A stretch of DNA of 64,000 nt from Bradyrhizobium canariense. GTDB taxonomy: Bacteria; Pseudomonadota; Alphaproteobacteria; Rhizobiales; Xanthobacteraceae. The position numbers and the translations under genes were made by a program. The stretch is from positions 186,001-250,000 of the forward strand of contig NZ_JAFCKJ010000008.1 of assembly GCF_018130465.1 (NCBI RefSeq), read 5' to 3'. Position 1 is the stretch's first letter, and each line of letters begins with the position of its first letter. This document shows positions 43,022 to 52,892 of this stretch, in pieces. The notes beneath the pieces were generated by a model. It saw only the letters and a program-made list of their open reading frames with translations. It had not been told where the DNA came from and made no database searches.

Positions 43022-44458
43022 ATGAGCTTTGAGACTGCAGGTTATCAACTGGCGCCGGTGCTGCCCGAGCTCGTGCTCGCGATCGGGGCCATGGCACTCC
43101 TGATGCTCGGCGCCTATCGCGGGCAGGAGACCACCAAGACGGTCACGACGCTTGCGGTGCTGCTCCTGATCGTGGTCGGCGTGCTCGAATACATGCTGCC
43201 CGCGGGCAAGCAGGTCACCTTCGGCGGCAGCTTCATCGTCGATGATTTTGCCCGCTTCATGAAGATCCTGGCCCTGATCGGTTCGGCGGCGACGCTGGTG
43301 CTGTCGACCGAGTTCCTGTCGGATCCGTCGCGCCGCATCTTCGAATACGCGATCCTGGTGCTGCTCTCGACGCTCGGCATGATGGTGCTGATCTCGGCCG
43401 GCGATCTGATCTCGCTTTATCTCGGCCTCGAATTGATGTCGCTCGCGCTCTACGTCGTGGCGGCCTCCAACCGCGACAACGCCAAGTCGACCGAAGCCGG
43501 CCTGAAGTACTTCGTGCTCGGCGCGCTGTCGTCGGGCATGCTGCTCTACGGCTCCTCGCTGATCTACGGCTTCACCGGCACGGTCGCCTTCACCGGCATC
43601 GCGGCGGCCGCGACCGTCTCCAATGTCGGCCTGGTGTTCGGCCTGGTGTTCCTGCTCGCCGGCCTCTGCTTCAAGGTCTCGGCGGTGCCGTTCCACATGT
43701 GGACGCCTGACGTCTACGAGGGCGCACCGACCCCGGTCACCGCCTTCTTCGCCTCGGCGCCGAAGGTCGCCGCGCTCGCGGTCTTCACCCGCGTCACGCT
43801 CACCGCATTCCCCGGCATCGTCTCGCAGTGGCAGCAGATCCTGGTGTTCGTGGCGATTGCCTCGATGGTGCTCGGCTCCTTTGCTGCGATCGGACAGAGC
43901 AACATCAAGCGCCTGATGGCCTATTCCTCGATCGGCCACATGGGCTTTGCCCTGGTCGGCCTCGCTGCCGGTACCGTCGAGGGCGCGCAGGGCGTGCTGA
44001 TGTACATCGTGATCTATGTCGCGATGACGCTCGGCTCGTTCTCTGTCATCCTCGCCATGAAGCGCAACGGCCAGCCCGTCGAGCAGATCAGCGATTTCGC
44101 CGGCCTGTCGCGGACCAATCCACTGCTCGCCTTCATGTTCGCGATGCTGCTGTTCTCGCTCGCCGGCATTCCGCCGCTCGCCGGCTTCTTTGCCAAATGG
44201 TACGTCTTTGTCGCCGCCATCAAGGCGAACCTGTTCACGCTCGCCGTGATCGGCGTGCTCTCCAGCGTCGTGGGCGCCTACTACTACCTCACCATCGTCA
44301 AGACGATGTATTTCGACGAGCCGGCCGGTCAGGTCGATCCGATGCGCGTCGAAGTCAAGACGGTGCTGGCGGTTGCGGGCCTGTTCACCATCCTGTTCGC
44401 GCTGTTCGCAGGCCCGGTGGTGAGCGTCGCCTCCGCCGCGGCAAAGTCGCTGTTTTAG
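43022..44458 (+). CDS. nuoN: NADH-quinone oxidoreductase subunit N
   Basis: A 478-aa antiporter-like subunit (ND2 type), the last of the operon. Conserved SLYLGLELMSLALYVV (TM5 Glu) and FKVSAVPFHMWTPDVYEGAPTPVTAF (TM7/8 Lys and loop) are present, along with KRLMAYSSIGHMGF. It is separated from nuoM by 22 bases, and birA begins one base after its stop, so the transcript very likely continues. Confidence 0.98.
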   Translation: MSFETAGYQLAPVLPELVLAIGAMALLMLGAYRGQETTKTVTTLAVLLLIVVGVLEYMLPAGKQVTFGGSFIVDDFARFMKILALIGSAATLVLSTEFLSDPSRRIFEYAILVLLSTLGMMVLISAGDLISLYLGLELMSLALYVVAASNRDNAKSTEAGLKYFVLGALSSGMLLYGSSLIYGFTGTVAFTGIAAAATVSNVGLVFGLVFLLAGLCFKVSAVPFHMWTPDVYEGAPTPVTAFFASAPKVAALAVFTRVTLTAFPGIVSQWQQILVFVAIASMVLGSFAAIGQSNIKRLMAYSSIGHMGFALVGLAAGTVEGAQGVLMYIVIYVAMTLGSFSVILAMKRNGQPVEQISDFAGLSRTNPLLAFMFAMLLFSLAGIPPLAGFFAKWYVFVAAIKANLFTLAVIGVLSSVVGAYYYLTIVKTMYFDEPAGQVDPMRVEVKTVLAVAGLFTILFALFAGPVVSVASAAAKSLF

Positions 44459-44459
44459 G

Positions 44460-45266
44460 ATGGCATTCGCGCTCGGTCCTCGCGCATCGTCGGCGGGCTA
44501 CAAGCTCGCAGCTTTCGAACGGACCGGCTCGACCAATACCGAGGCGATCGAGCACGCGAGGCGTGGCGAACGCGGCCCGATGTGGTTCGTGACGTCGGAG
44601 CAGACCGCCGGCCGTGGCCGCCGCCAGCGCGCCTGGATCGCGCCGCGGGGTAACCTTGCAGCCAGCGTCCTCGAAGTCCTGGACGTCGCCCCTTCCGTCG
44701 CCGCGACGATCGGCTTTGCGGCCGGGCTGGCCGAGGAGGCCGCCCTGGAGAAGGTCAGCCTGGAGGCTGCGCTGCGCCTCGGCGAGGGCCGTCCCCGCTA
44801 CGCCCTGAAATGGCCGAACGACGTGCTGGCCGGCGGCAAGAAGCTGGTCGGTATCGGCCTGGAGGCCGAAGCCATCGGTGAGCGTCTTGCCATCGTCGTC
44901 GGCATCGGCACCAACGTCGTCGCCGCGCCCGAGGGCACGCCCACGCCGGCGGTGTCGCTCGCCGCGCTCGGCGTCCAGATCAGTGCGGAGGAGCTGTTCT
45001 CGGCGCTCTCCGATGCCTGGGTGGAGTTCCGCGGTATCTGGGACAATGGCCGCGGCTTTGCCGAGATCCGCAAGCTGTGGCTGGAGCGCGCCGCCGGCCT
45101 CGGCGAGCGGGTCGCGATCCACACGGGAGTGATGACGCTGGAAGGCATTTTTGACACGATCGACGACACCGGCTGCCTGATCGTCCGCACCGCGGAGGGC
45201 CGGCGCGTGCCGGTTGCCGCGGGCGAGGTGTTCTTCGGCACGGCCGCCTCCGTGGGAGCTGCGTGA
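44460..45266 (+). CDS. birA: Biotin--[acetyl-CoA-carboxylase] ligase, monofunctional
   Basis: A 268-aa enzyme that activates biotin with ATP and attaches it to the lysine of biotin carboxyl carrier proteins. The biotin/ATP site is seen in TAGRGRRQRAWIAPRGNLAAS (about residues 46-65) and KWPNDVLAGGKKLVGIGLEAE (about 117-137), and a C-terminal SH3-like domain follows (IDDTGCLIVRTAEGRR). There is no N-terminal winged-helix domain, so unlike E. coli BirA it cannot repress biotin genes. The gene lies between nuoN and RNase J, linked to the latter by a TGATG overlap. Confidence 0.95.
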   Translation: MAFALGPRASSAGYKLAAFERTGSTNTEAIEHARRGERGPMWFVTSEQTAGRGRRQRAWIAPRGNLAASVLEVLDVAPSVAATIGFAAGLAEEAALEKVSLEAALRLGEGRPRYALKWPNDVLAGGKKLVGIGLEAEAIGERLAIVVGIGTNVVAAPEGTPTPAVSLAALGVQISAEELFSALSDAWVEFRGIWDNGRGFAEIRKLWLERAAGLGERVAIHTGVMTLEGIFDTIDDTGCLIVRTAEGRRVPVAAGEVFFGTAASVGAA

Positions 45267-46936
45267 TGGCGAAGCCTGACGAACTGGTATTTGCACCGCT
45301 CGGCGGGGTCGGCGAGATCGGCATGAACCTGTCGATCTACGGCCTCGGCAACCGCCAACAGCGCGCCTGGCTGGCGATCGATCTCGGCGTCTCCTTCGGC
45401 GACGAGGAGCATCTGCCGGGCATCGACCTGATCATGCCCGACGTCAGCTTCCTGGAGAAGGAACGCAAGAACCTGATGGGGCTGGTGCTGACCCACGCCC
45501 ATGAGGACCATTTCGGCGCCATCATCGACCTGTGGCCGAAGCTGAAATGCCCGATCTACGCGACGCAGTTCAGCGCCGCGCTGTTCGAGGCCAAGTGCGC
45601 CGCCGAGCGCAATGCGCCGAAGATCCCGGTGACGGTGGTGCCGTCGGGCGGGCGCGTCGATATCGGCCCGTTCAACGTCGAGTTCATCCCGGTCGCGCAT
45701 TCGATTCCGGAGTCCCATGCGTTGGCGATCCACACCGAAGTCGGCACGGTGCTGCACACCGGCGACTGGAAGATCGATCCGACCCCGATCATCGGCCGCC
45801 CGACTGACGAAAAGCGGCTGCGGGAGCTCGGCGATGCGGGCCTGCTCGCCCTGATCGGCGATTCCACCAACGCCGTGCGCGACGGCCGCTCGCCCTCGGA
45901 AGCCGAGGTCGCCAGATCCATCACCGAACTCGTCAAGGCCGCCAAGGGCCGCGTCGCGGTCACGACCTTTGCCTCCAACGTCGCGCGCCTCAAGGCCGTC
46001 GCCATCGCTGCGAAGGCCGCCGACCGAGAGGTCGTCGTGGTCGGCCGCGCCATGGAACGCGTGGTGCAGGTCGCGCGCGAGACCGGCTATCTCGACGGCG
46101 TGCAGAGCTTCCGCTCCCCCGACGTTTACGGTCATCTGCCGCAGGACAAGGTGCTGGCGCTCTGCACCGGCAGCCAGGGCGAGCCGCGTGCCGCGTTGGC
46201 GCGCATCGCCAATGACGACCATCCCGAGATCACGCTCAACCGCGGCGACAGCGTCATCTTCTCCTCGCGCACCATTCCCGGCAACGAGAAGGCGGTCGGC
46301 GCAATTATCAATGGCCTGGTTCTACAGGGTGTGGAGGTCATCACTGACCGCGACCAGCTGGTCCATGTCTCCGGTCATCCGCGCCGCGACGAATTGCGCG
46401 ACATGATCGCCTGGACCAGGCCGCAGCTCCTGATCCCCGTCCATGGCGAGGCGCTGCACCTGAACGAGCACGCCAAGCTCGCGCGTGCCGCCGGCGTGCC
46501 GCGCGTGCTGGTCTGCCGCAACGGCGATCTCGTCAAGCTCGGTCCCGGCGATCCCGGCATCATTGGGCAAGTGCCTGCGGGCCGTCTCTACAAGGACGGC
46601 ACGATTCTCGAGGACTCCAAGTCCCGCGCGGTGGTCGAGCGGCGCCGCATGGCCTTCTCCGGCTGCGCCTTCATCGCCATCGCCATGACGGAGCAGGGCG
46701 AGCTTGCCGACGATCCCGCGGTCGATCTCGTCGGCATCCCCGAGAAGAACAAGGCGGGCGAGCCCTTCGACGACATCGTTTTCGACGCCGTGGTCTCCAC
46801 CGTCGAAGGCCTGCCGAAGGCGCGCCGTCGCGACGCCGATGCGCTGGCTGAGTCGGTACGACGGGCTGTCCGGTCTGTCATCAACGAACATTGGGGTAAA
46901 AAGCCCCCCTGTCTGGTACATGTCCTGACAGTGTAA
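45266..46936 (+). CDS. rnj: Ribonuclease J
   Basis: A 556-aa metallo-beta-lactamase/beta-CASP nuclease with endo- and 5'-3' exoribonuclease activity, used in alphaproteobacteria for 23S rRNA 5' maturation and mRNA turnover. The zinc motif is HAHEDH at residues 77-82, with further ligands in VAHSIPESHAL and TGDWKIDPTP. The beta-CASP part has TGSQGEPRAAL and HVSGHPRRDEL. The C-terminal domain is short but complete. Its ATG overlaps the birA stop; a GTG three bases earlier is possible. mce follows after 12 bases. Confidence 0.96.
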   Translation: MAKPDELVFAPLGGVGEIGMNLSIYGLGNRQQRAWLAIDLGVSFGDEEHLPGIDLIMPDVSFLEKERKNLMGLVLTHAHEDHFGAIIDLWPKLKCPIYATQFSAALFEAKCAAERNAPKIPVTVVPSGGRVDIGPFNVEFIPVAHSIPESHALAIHTEVGTVLHTGDWKIDPTPIIGRPTDEKRLRELGDAGLLALIGDSTNAVRDGRSPSEAEVARSITELVKAAKGRVAVTTFASNVARLKAVAIAAKAADREVVVVGRAMERVVQVARETGYLDGVQSFRSPDVYGHLPQDKVLALCTGSQGEPRAALARIANDDHPEITLNRGDSVIFSSRTIPGNEKAVGAIINGLVLQGVEVITDRDQLVHVSGHPRRDELRDMIAWTRPQLLIPVHGEALHLNEHAKLARAAGVPRVLVCRNGDLVKLGPGDPGIIGQVPAGRLYKDGTILEDSKSRAVVERRRMAFSGCAFIAIAMTEQGELADDPAVDLVGIPEKNKAGEPFDDIVFDAVVSTVEGLPKARRRDADALAESVRRAVRSVINEHWGKKPPCLVHVLTV

Positions 46937-46948
46937 CGGGAGAGAAAC

Positions 46949-47353
46949 ATGCTGGGCCGGCTCAACCATGTCGCGATCGCGACCAAGGACGCCGTTAAGG
47001 CCGCCAAAATCTATGGCGCCGCATTTGGGGCCCAGATCTCGGAGGCCGTTGCGCTGCCCGAGCATGGCGTCACCACCGTGTTCGCGACGCTGCCCAACAC
47101 CAAGATCGAGTTCATCGAGCCGCTCGGCGAGGCCTCGCCGATCGCAAAGTTTCTCGATCGCAACGCCGACGGCGGCATCCACCATGTCTGCTACGAGGTG
47201 GTCGACATCATCGCCTCGCGCGACACGCTGGTGAAGGAGGGCGCAAGAGTGCTCGGCGACGGCGTGCCGAAGATCGGCGCCCACGGCAAGCCGGTGTTGT
47301 TCCTGCACCCGAAGGATTTTTCCGGCGCGCTGGTCGAAATCGAGCAGGCGTAA
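46949..47353 (+). CDS. mce: Methylmalonyl-CoA epimerase
   Basis: A 134-aa vicinal-oxygen-chelate protein that interconverts (2S)- and (2R)-methylmalonyl-CoA in propionate assimilation. Metal ligands are His7 in LNHVAIA, His in IHHVCYEV and Glu in GALVEIEQ, and the family's LPNTKIEFIEPLGE and HPKDFSGALVEIEQ motifs are all intact. Length is typical. No mutase or carboxylase is next to it. It continues the nuo-birA-rnj same-strand series with a 12-base gap. Confidence 0.93.
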   Translation: MLGRLNHVAIATKDAVKAAKIYGAAFGAQISEAVALPEHGVTTVFATLPNTKIEFIEPLGEASPIAKFLDRNADGGIHHVCYEVVDIIASRDTLVKEGARVLGDGVPKIGAHGKPVLFLHPKDFSGALVEIEQA

Positions 47354-47363
47354 GGCCGAAGCC

Positions 47364-47639
47364 ATGGCCATTCAGCTCTCGACCGCGCTCGCGATTTACT
47401 TCGTCATCTGGTGGGTCGCGCTGTTTCTGACGCTGCCGTTCGGCGTGCGCAGCCAGCACGAGGACGGCGTGGGAGCGCCGGGGACGGACCCCGGCGCGCC
47501 GATCCTGACCGGCATGCGGCGCAAGCTGATCTGGACCACCATCATCTCGGCGGTCATCTACGGGATCGGCATAGCGGCCTATCACGCCGGCTATCTCTCG
47601 ATCGAACGCCTGTCGAGATTGATGGGAATGCCGTTTTAA
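47364..47639 (+). CDS. DUF1467 family membrane protein
   Basis: A 91-aa protein with two transmembrane helices (about residues 8-25 and 56-74). The motif YFVIWWVALFLTLPFGVRSQHE is the DUF1467 signature, where a Trp-rich helix ends in PFGVRSQ. This family is nearly confined to alphaproteobacteria and commonly sits just after mce, as here, 10 bases away. The function is unknown; the conserved pairing with an epimerase gene is context only. Confidence 0.92.
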   Translation: MAIQLSTALAIYFVIWWVALFLTLPFGVRSQHEDGVGAPGTDPGAPILTGMRRKLIWTTIISAVIYGIGIAAYHAGYLSIERLSRLMGMPF

Positions 47640-47670
47640 GATTTCTTGGTTGTCTTTGTTGGGGGGACGA

Positions 47671-48018
47671 ATGACTTTTCAGCGGATCGTCATTGCGCTT
47701 CTGGTCCTGATCGTCGCCGGCCTTGGCGCCATTGGCTATTTCGAGTGGAAGATGGCCGTGCAGGTGCGGACGCTGAAGGCGTTCGTGGAGGGCTACGTCT
47801 TCAACGAGGCCGTGATGGCCTGTGAGCAGGCCAAGAGCTCGACTCCGTTCAAATGGAACGGCGGCAAGAGCACCTCGGTGATCGGCCTGAACTCGGTCAA
47901 GCTGGACAAATACAACGTCAGCGCCAGCTACACGCTGGTGGCGGACGGCGTCTATTGCGATTACGATCCGATCAAAAGAAAGGCCGAGATCGGCTCGAGC
48001 TTCCTGGAACGGGAGTAA
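47671..48018 (+). CDS. Small protein with N-terminal membrane anchor, unknown function
   Basis: A 115-aa protein from ATG 47671, preceded by GGGGGGACGA. An N-terminal hydrophobic helix (IVIALLVLIVAGLGAIGYF) anchors or exports a soluble domain with two cysteines (VMACEQAK and VYCDYD) that could form a disulfide outside the cytoplasm. No family was recognised. It follows DUF1467 by 31 bases and precedes a tandem repeat and mtnK, so it may share their transcript. Confidence 0.75.
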   Translation: MTFQRIVIALLVLIVAGLGAIGYFEWKMAVQVRTLKAFVEGYVFNEAVMACEQAKSSTPFKWNGGKSTSVIGLNSVKLDKYNVSASYTLVADGVYCDYDPIKRKAEIGSSFLERE

Positions 48019-48027
48019 CGATCCGGC

Positions 48028-48072
48028 CATGCCAAACATGGGCATGCCAAACATGGGCGTGCCAAGCATGGG
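48028..48072 (+). repeat. Three tandem 15-base repeats directly upstream of mtnK
   Basis: CATGCCAAACATGGG occurs exactly at 48028-48042 and 48043-48057, and with two substitutions at 48058-48072. The array ends 11 bases before the mtnK start. Each unit contains CATG...CATG, so copies can pair weakly with one another in RNA. It would lie in the mtnK leader. Confidence 0.9.
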
Positions 48073-48083
48073 ATGGGATCGTC

Positions 48084-49373
48084 ATGGCCGAGGGGCAGGG
48101 GGACTACCGGATTCTGCATGAGGCGGCCTTGCGGGACTATCTCGCGGAGCAGCCGGATCTCGTGACGCTCCTCGGCGCCGAGCCGGTGTCCTGGTCGATC
48201 ACCGAGGTGGGCGACGGCAATCTCAATCTGGTCTTCATCGTCAAGGGCGACCGCGGCGGCGTCGCCGTGAAGCAGGCGCTGCCCTATGTCCGCCTCGTCG
48301 GCGAGAGCTGGCCGCTGCCGCTGTCGCGGGCCCACTACGAATATCTGTCCCTGTCGAAACAAGCCCAGCTCGCACCCGGCCTCGTGCCGGCCCTGCGGCA
48401 TCACAACGAGGCCTTGGCGCTGACGGTGATGGAGCTGCTCGAGCCCCACATCATCATGCGCAAGGGGATGGTCGCGGGGACTCAATACCCGCGCTTTGTC
48501 GATGACATCACCACCTTCATGGCGCGGACCTTGTTCTTCACCTCCGACCTCGCGCTGTCGGCGGCCGAAAAGAAGCAAGGCATCGCAGCCTTCGCCGGCA
48601 ACCATGCGCTGTGCAAGATCACCGAGGATCTGATCTTCACCGATCCCTACCGCATCGCCGAGCAGAACCGCTGGACCGCGCCGTATCTCGATGCGCTCGC
48701 CGCAGATCTGCGCGACGACATGGACCTGCATGTCGCGATCTCCCGGCTGAAGCTGAAGTTCATGGCAAGCCCTGAGGCGCTGCTCCACGGCGACCTTCAC
48801 ACCGGCTCGATCATGGTCACGGACAGCCAGACGCGGGTGATCGACCCCGAATTCGCGTTCTATGGCCCGATGGGGTTCGATGTCGGTGCTGTCCTCGCCA
48901 ACCTGCTGATGGCCTATTTTGCCTCCGCCGGCCATGAGCGCTTGCCGGGCGAGCGGCGTGCGTTCGAGGCCTGGGTGCTGGAGACGGTCGAGCAGGTCTG
49001 GACCGAGTTCGCGCGCAAATTCCTCGATCTCTGGCGCGCTGGCGCCGCCGGCGATGCTTATCCCGCCTCACTCTTCGCCGGCGAGAAGGGCGCGGCACGC
49101 CTGGAGGCCGAGCGACAGGCCTACATGCAGCGGTTGTTCGCCGACACCGTCGGTTTTGCCGCGGCAAAAACCATCCGCCGTATCTTCGGCCTCGCGCACA
49201 ACATCGATTTCGAGCTGATCGAGGATCCGAAGAGGCGGGCGATCAGCGAAGCCCGGGCCGTGCGGTTGGCGCGGGCGATGATGCTGGAGGCGGGGGCGTT
49301 TCCGACCATCGCCGACGTCACCGGCGCAGCACGAAAATTGCGCGACTGGCAGCCGGAGTTCGCGGCCGGCTAG
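48084..49373 (+). CDS. mtnK: S-methyl-5-thioribose kinase
   Basis: A 429-aa kinase that phosphorylates methylthioribose in the methionine salvage pathway. Features of the APH-like fold are visible: the nucleotide-binding ITEVGDGNLNLVFIVKG segment near residue 38, VAVKQALPYVRLVGESWPL as in MtnK proteins, the catalytic loop LLHGDLHTGSIM, and IDPEFAFYGPMGFDVG as the metal-binding DFE-like part. The usual partner mtnA (isomerase) is not adjacent here. ATG 48084 is used because the upstream open frame runs through the tandem repeats. A peptide transporter follows. Confidence 0.93.
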   Translation: MAEGQGDYRILHEAALRDYLAEQPDLVTLLGAEPVSWSITEVGDGNLNLVFIVKGDRGGVAVKQALPYVRLVGESWPLPLSRAHYEYLSLSKQAQLAPGLVPALRHHNEALALTVMELLEPHIIMRKGMVAGTQYPRFVDDITTFMARTLFFTSDLALSAAEKKQGIAAFAGNHALCKITEDLIFTDPYRIAEQNRWTAPYLDALAADLRDDMDLHVAISRLKLKFMASPEALLHGDLHTGSIMVTDSQTRVIDPEFAFYGPMGFDVGAVLANLLMAYFASAGHERLPGERRAFEAWVLETVEQVWTEFARKFLDLWRAGAAGDAYPASLFAGEKGAARLEAERQAYMQRLFADTVGFAAAKTIRRIFGLAHNIDFELIEDPKRRAISEARAVRLARAMMLEAGAFPTIADVTGAARKLRDWQPEFAAG

Positions 49374-49504
49374 GGCGCGTTCTGACAAATCGGCGGGGCC
49401 CGAGCGCTGTGCTCGCATATGTCACCCCTTCAAGGCGCTTGCGCTCGACGTGCCGTGGATGGTCAACTCTCAGACCGGAGCATGCCTGCATGGTCGGAGG
49501 GAAC

Positions 49505-51094
49505 ATGATGTTCAGGATTGTGGCGATCGTCGCTGGTTTGGGGCTGGCACTGGCCGCCACGGCGGAGGCCCAGACACCGCGCAAGGGCGGAACCATCCGC
49601 ATGACCGCGCCCTATGGCTCGAGTTTCACCAGCCTGGATATTCTTACGACACAGCGCGCCCAGGACGAGATCTACGCCAAGGCTCTGCACCGGTCGCTCT
49701 ACATCTGGAATTCCGCGGAAGGCAAACCGGTTCTGGAGCTCGCCAGGGAGGACGTCATCTCCGGCGGAGGCCTCGTTCACACCTTCAAGCTGCGCGACGA
49801 TGCCTATTTCCACAACGGCCGCAAGATGACCGCCGACGACGTCATCTGGACCTACAATCACATCATGGACGGCACCAAGGCCTATCCCGGCGCGCGCTAT
49901 GTCCGCGTGATCGAGGGCGCGGCGGCGGTCGAGAAGGGCCAGGCCAAGGAAATCTCCGGCCTGAAGAAAATCGACGACTTCACCATCGAGATGAAGCTGA
50001 CCGAGAAAGTCGATCCAGGTTTCTACTTCTGGAACGCGATAACTTCGATCTATCCCGCCGACGAAGCCGCCAAGGAAAGCTTTCTCCAGAAGCCGATCGG
50101 TCTTGGCCCCTTCAAATTCGTCGAGCACGTGCCGGGATCGCGCATCGTTCTGGAGCGGTGGGACCGGTTCTACAAGCCCGGCAAGCCCTACGCTGACAAG
50201 ATCATCGTGGCGGTCATGGGCGAGGCCGCGGCACGCGACGTCGCCTTCCGCAACAAGGAGATCGACACCTCGGTGCTGGGACCTGCGCAATATGTCGCCT
50301 ATCAGAACGACGCCGACCTCAAGGGCACCGTCGTCGAAGTCGCCGAGGTCTTCACCCGCTACATGGGGATGAATCCCGCGTTCAAGCCGTTCGCCGACAA
50401 GCGCGTGCGGCAGGCGATCAACTACGCGATCGACACCGACCTGATCATCAACAAGCTGGTCAAGGGCAAGGCCTATCGCGCCACCAGCTGGCTGCCGCTG
50501 ACCTCGCCCGCTTACGACAAGGCGATGAAGCCCTACGCCTTCGATCCCGCCAAGGCCAAGCAGCTGCTCGCTGACGCCGGCTATCCCTCAGGCTTCGAAT
50601 TCGAATGGACCACCAGCCAGAACGAGAGCTGGGGCCTGCCGATCGTCTCGGCCGTGATCCCGATGCTGGACAGGGTCGGCATCAAGGCGAAGGTCAAGCA
50701 GGTCGAGACCGCGGTGCTGGCGGAGGTGGTTCGCAGCGGCGACTACCACGCCTTCATCTATTCCCAGGCGAGCGGCCCGGATCCGCAGGCCGCCCTCAAA
50801 TGCTTCCACTCGGCGACGCCGCAACCAGCCTGCAACTACATGAACTTCAAGAATGCCGACTTCGACAAGATGGTCGATGAAGCCGGGCAGGCCGACGATC
50901 CCGCCAAGCGCACCCAGCTGCTGCAAAAGGCCAATGCGCTGCTTTACGAAGAGGCGCCGGTCTGGTTCTTCAATTACAACAAGGCGGTGATGGCCGTGCA
51001 GCCCTGGCTCAAGGGGATTCAGCTGAACGCGACCGAGCTGACCCACCAGAACGTCGAGGACCTCTGGGTCGACGAGACCTCGCCCGCGAAGTGA
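49505..51094 (+). CDS. Peptide/nickel-type ABC transporter substrate-binding protein (SBP family 5)
   Basis: About 529 aa starting at ATG 49505, after GGAGGGAAC. A signal peptide ends near ATAEAQ. Family 5 (DppA/OppA) features include RKGGTIRMTAPYGSS, the FHNGRKMTADDVIWTYNHIMD segment and the late LLQKANALLYEEAPVWFFNYNK. It should bind a peptide-like or amide solute in the periplasm and deliver it to the permease pair encoded next. The ligand is unknown. The permease gene starts 54 bases downstream. Confidence 0.92.
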   Translation: MMFRIVAIVAGLGLALAATAEAQTPRKGGTIRMTAPYGSSFTSLDILTTQRAQDEIYAKALHRSLYIWNSAEGKPVLELAREDVISGGGLVHTFKLRDDAYFHNGRKMTADDVIWTYNHIMDGTKAYPGARYVRVIEGAAAVEKGQAKEISGLKKIDDFTIEMKLTEKVDPGFYFWNAITSIYPADEAAKESFLQKPIGLGPFKFVEHVPGSRIVLERWDRFYKPGKPYADKIIVAVMGEAAARDVAFRNKEIDTSVLGPAQYVAYQNDADLKGTVVEVAEVFTRYMGMNPAFKPFADKRVRQAINYAIDTDLIINKLVKGKAYRATSWLPLTSPAYDKAMKPYAFDPAKAKQLLADAGYPSGFEFEWTTSQNESWGLPIVSAVIPMLDRVGIKAKVKQVETAVLAEVVRSGDYHAFIYSQASGPDPQAALKCFHSATPQPACNYMNFKNADFDKMVDEAGQADDPAKRTQLLQKANALLYEEAPVWFFNYNKAVMAVQPWLKGIQLNATELTHQNVEDLWVDETSPAK

Positions 51095-51148
51095 CATGCG
51101 CTCTCGCGCTCCCTCCATCGCCATGAACGATGGAGGGAGAGAGGAAAA

Positions 51149-52078
51149 GTGCCGATGCTCTCCTTCCTGTTCCGCCGCCTCCTGCAAACCATTCCGACCG
51201 TGCTTGCCGTCGTGCTGCTGGTGTTCGTGCTGTTCAGTGTCGTTCCCGGCAGCATCGTCTCGTCCATGAGCGATGATGCCGATCCGCAGATCGAGATGCG
51301 CTTGAAGAAGCAGCTCGGCCTCGACCAGCCCGTCTATCTGCGCTTCGGTTCCTACGTCGCCAAGCTCGCGACGGGTGATTTCGGCACCTCGTTCCGGACG
51401 CGCGAGCCGGTCACGACCATGATCGCCAAACGGGCATGGCCGACGCTACAGCTCATCTTCGCAGCCATGGCGTTTTCTGTCGTGATCGGTGTTCCCTTGG
51501 GTTTCATCGCCGCGCTGAAGCCCGGGGGAATTGTCGACACGCTGGCAATGGTCGTGGCGGTATCAGGACTTTCGATCGCCAAATTCTGGCTCGGACTGGT
51601 GCTGATGTACTTGTTTGCGTTGAAGCTCGGCTGGCTGCCGAGTTTCGGCTATGGCGACGGCGGCCTGAAATACCTGATCCTTCCGGCCGTGACGCTCGGC
51701 GTCTCGCCGATGGCGCTGTTCGCCCGGACCACGCGCGCCGCGGTCCTCGAGATCATGACGGCCGATTTCGTCCGCACCGCGCGCTCCAAGGGCATGAGCG
51801 AGACACGAGTCGTGAGGTGGCATGTGATGCGCAACGCGCTTGTCATCATTCTCACCACCGTCGGCCTGCAGTTCGGCGCGCTGATGGGGCAGGCGGTCGT
51901 GGTCGAGAAACTGTTCTCCTGGCCGGGCATCGGCTCGCTGCTCGTCGACAGTGTCTTGCAGCGCGACATTCCGGCCGTCCAGGGCTCCATTCTCGTCGTG
52001 GTGCTGGCCTTTCTCGCGATCAATTTGCTGATCGACGTGCTCTACGGCGTGATCGATCCCAGGATCAGATACGCATGA
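51149..52078 (+). CDS. Peptide-type ABC transporter permease (DppB-like)
   Basis: A 309-aa inner-membrane protein with six helices; GTG 51149 or ATG 51155 may be the start. The N-terminal FLFRRLLQTIPTVLAVVLLVF is the DppB/OppB TM1 signature, and the cytoplasmic EAA loop reads FVRTARSKGMSETRVVRWHVMRNAL, which contacts the ATPases. Its stop overlaps the second permease ATG by four bases. Confidence 0.94.
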   Translation: MPMLSFLFRRLLQTIPTVLAVVLLVFVLFSVVPGSIVSSMSDDADPQIEMRLKKQLGLDQPVYLRFGSYVAKLATGDFGTSFRTREPVTTMIAKRAWPTLQLIFAAMAFSVVIGVPLGFIAALKPGGIVDTLAMVVAVSGLSIAKFWLGLVLMYLFALKLGWLPSFGYGDGGLKYLILPAVTLGVSPMALFARTTRAAVLEIMTADFVRTARSKGMSETRVVRWHVMRNALVIILTTVGLQFGALMGQAVVVEKLFSWPGIGSLLVDSVLQRDIPAVQGSILVVVLAFLAINLLIDVLYGVIDPRIRYA

Positions 52079-52892
52079 AGCTCCGCGCCAATCTCATCAT
52101 CGGTGGCGCGTTGTTCGCGCTTGCGATCTTCGTCGGCCTGCTCGCGCCCTGGCTGGCGCATACCGATCCTGTCCTGGACGCCAATTTGCTGAATGCGGAA
52201 GAGCCTCCGAGCTGGACCTGGTGGTTCGGCACTGACGACCAGGGCCGCGACATCTATTCCCGCGTCGTCTATGGCGCGCGCGTTTCGCTGACGGTCGGCA
52301 TCGTCTCGCAGCTCATCAACAGCGTGATCGGCGTGGCGCTGGGCCTGAGCGCCGGCTATTGGGGCGGCTGGTGGGACGATGTCGTCAACGGCCTGACCAA
52401 TCTCATGCTCGCGATCCCCTCGCTGATCTTCGCGTTGGCCATCATGGCGGTGCTCGGCCCCGGGCTGACCAGCCTGCTGATCGCACTCGGCCTGACCAAC
52501 TGGTCCTTCACGTGCCGGATCGCAAGGGCATCGGCGCTGTCGCTGAGGAGCCAGGGCTATGTGCAGGCGGCAACCGTGCTCGGCTACGGCGATCTGCGCA
52601 TCATGATCACGCAGCTGCTGCCGAACATGCTCGGGCCGATCGTCGTCATCGGCACGCTCGGCATGGGCAGCGCGGTCCTGTCCGAAGCCGCCTTGTCGTT
52701 CCTCGGCCTCGGCGTCCGCCCGCCTTTTCCGAGCTGGGGCAGCATGTTGTCGGATGCCCGCGACCAGATCACGACGGCACCGTGGCTCTCGGTGTTTCCC
52801 GGCCTTGCCATCTTCCTGACGGTGCTCGGCCTCAATCTGCTCGGGGACGGCCTGCGCGACATCCTCGATCCGCAATCGCGGAGCCGGCGCAC

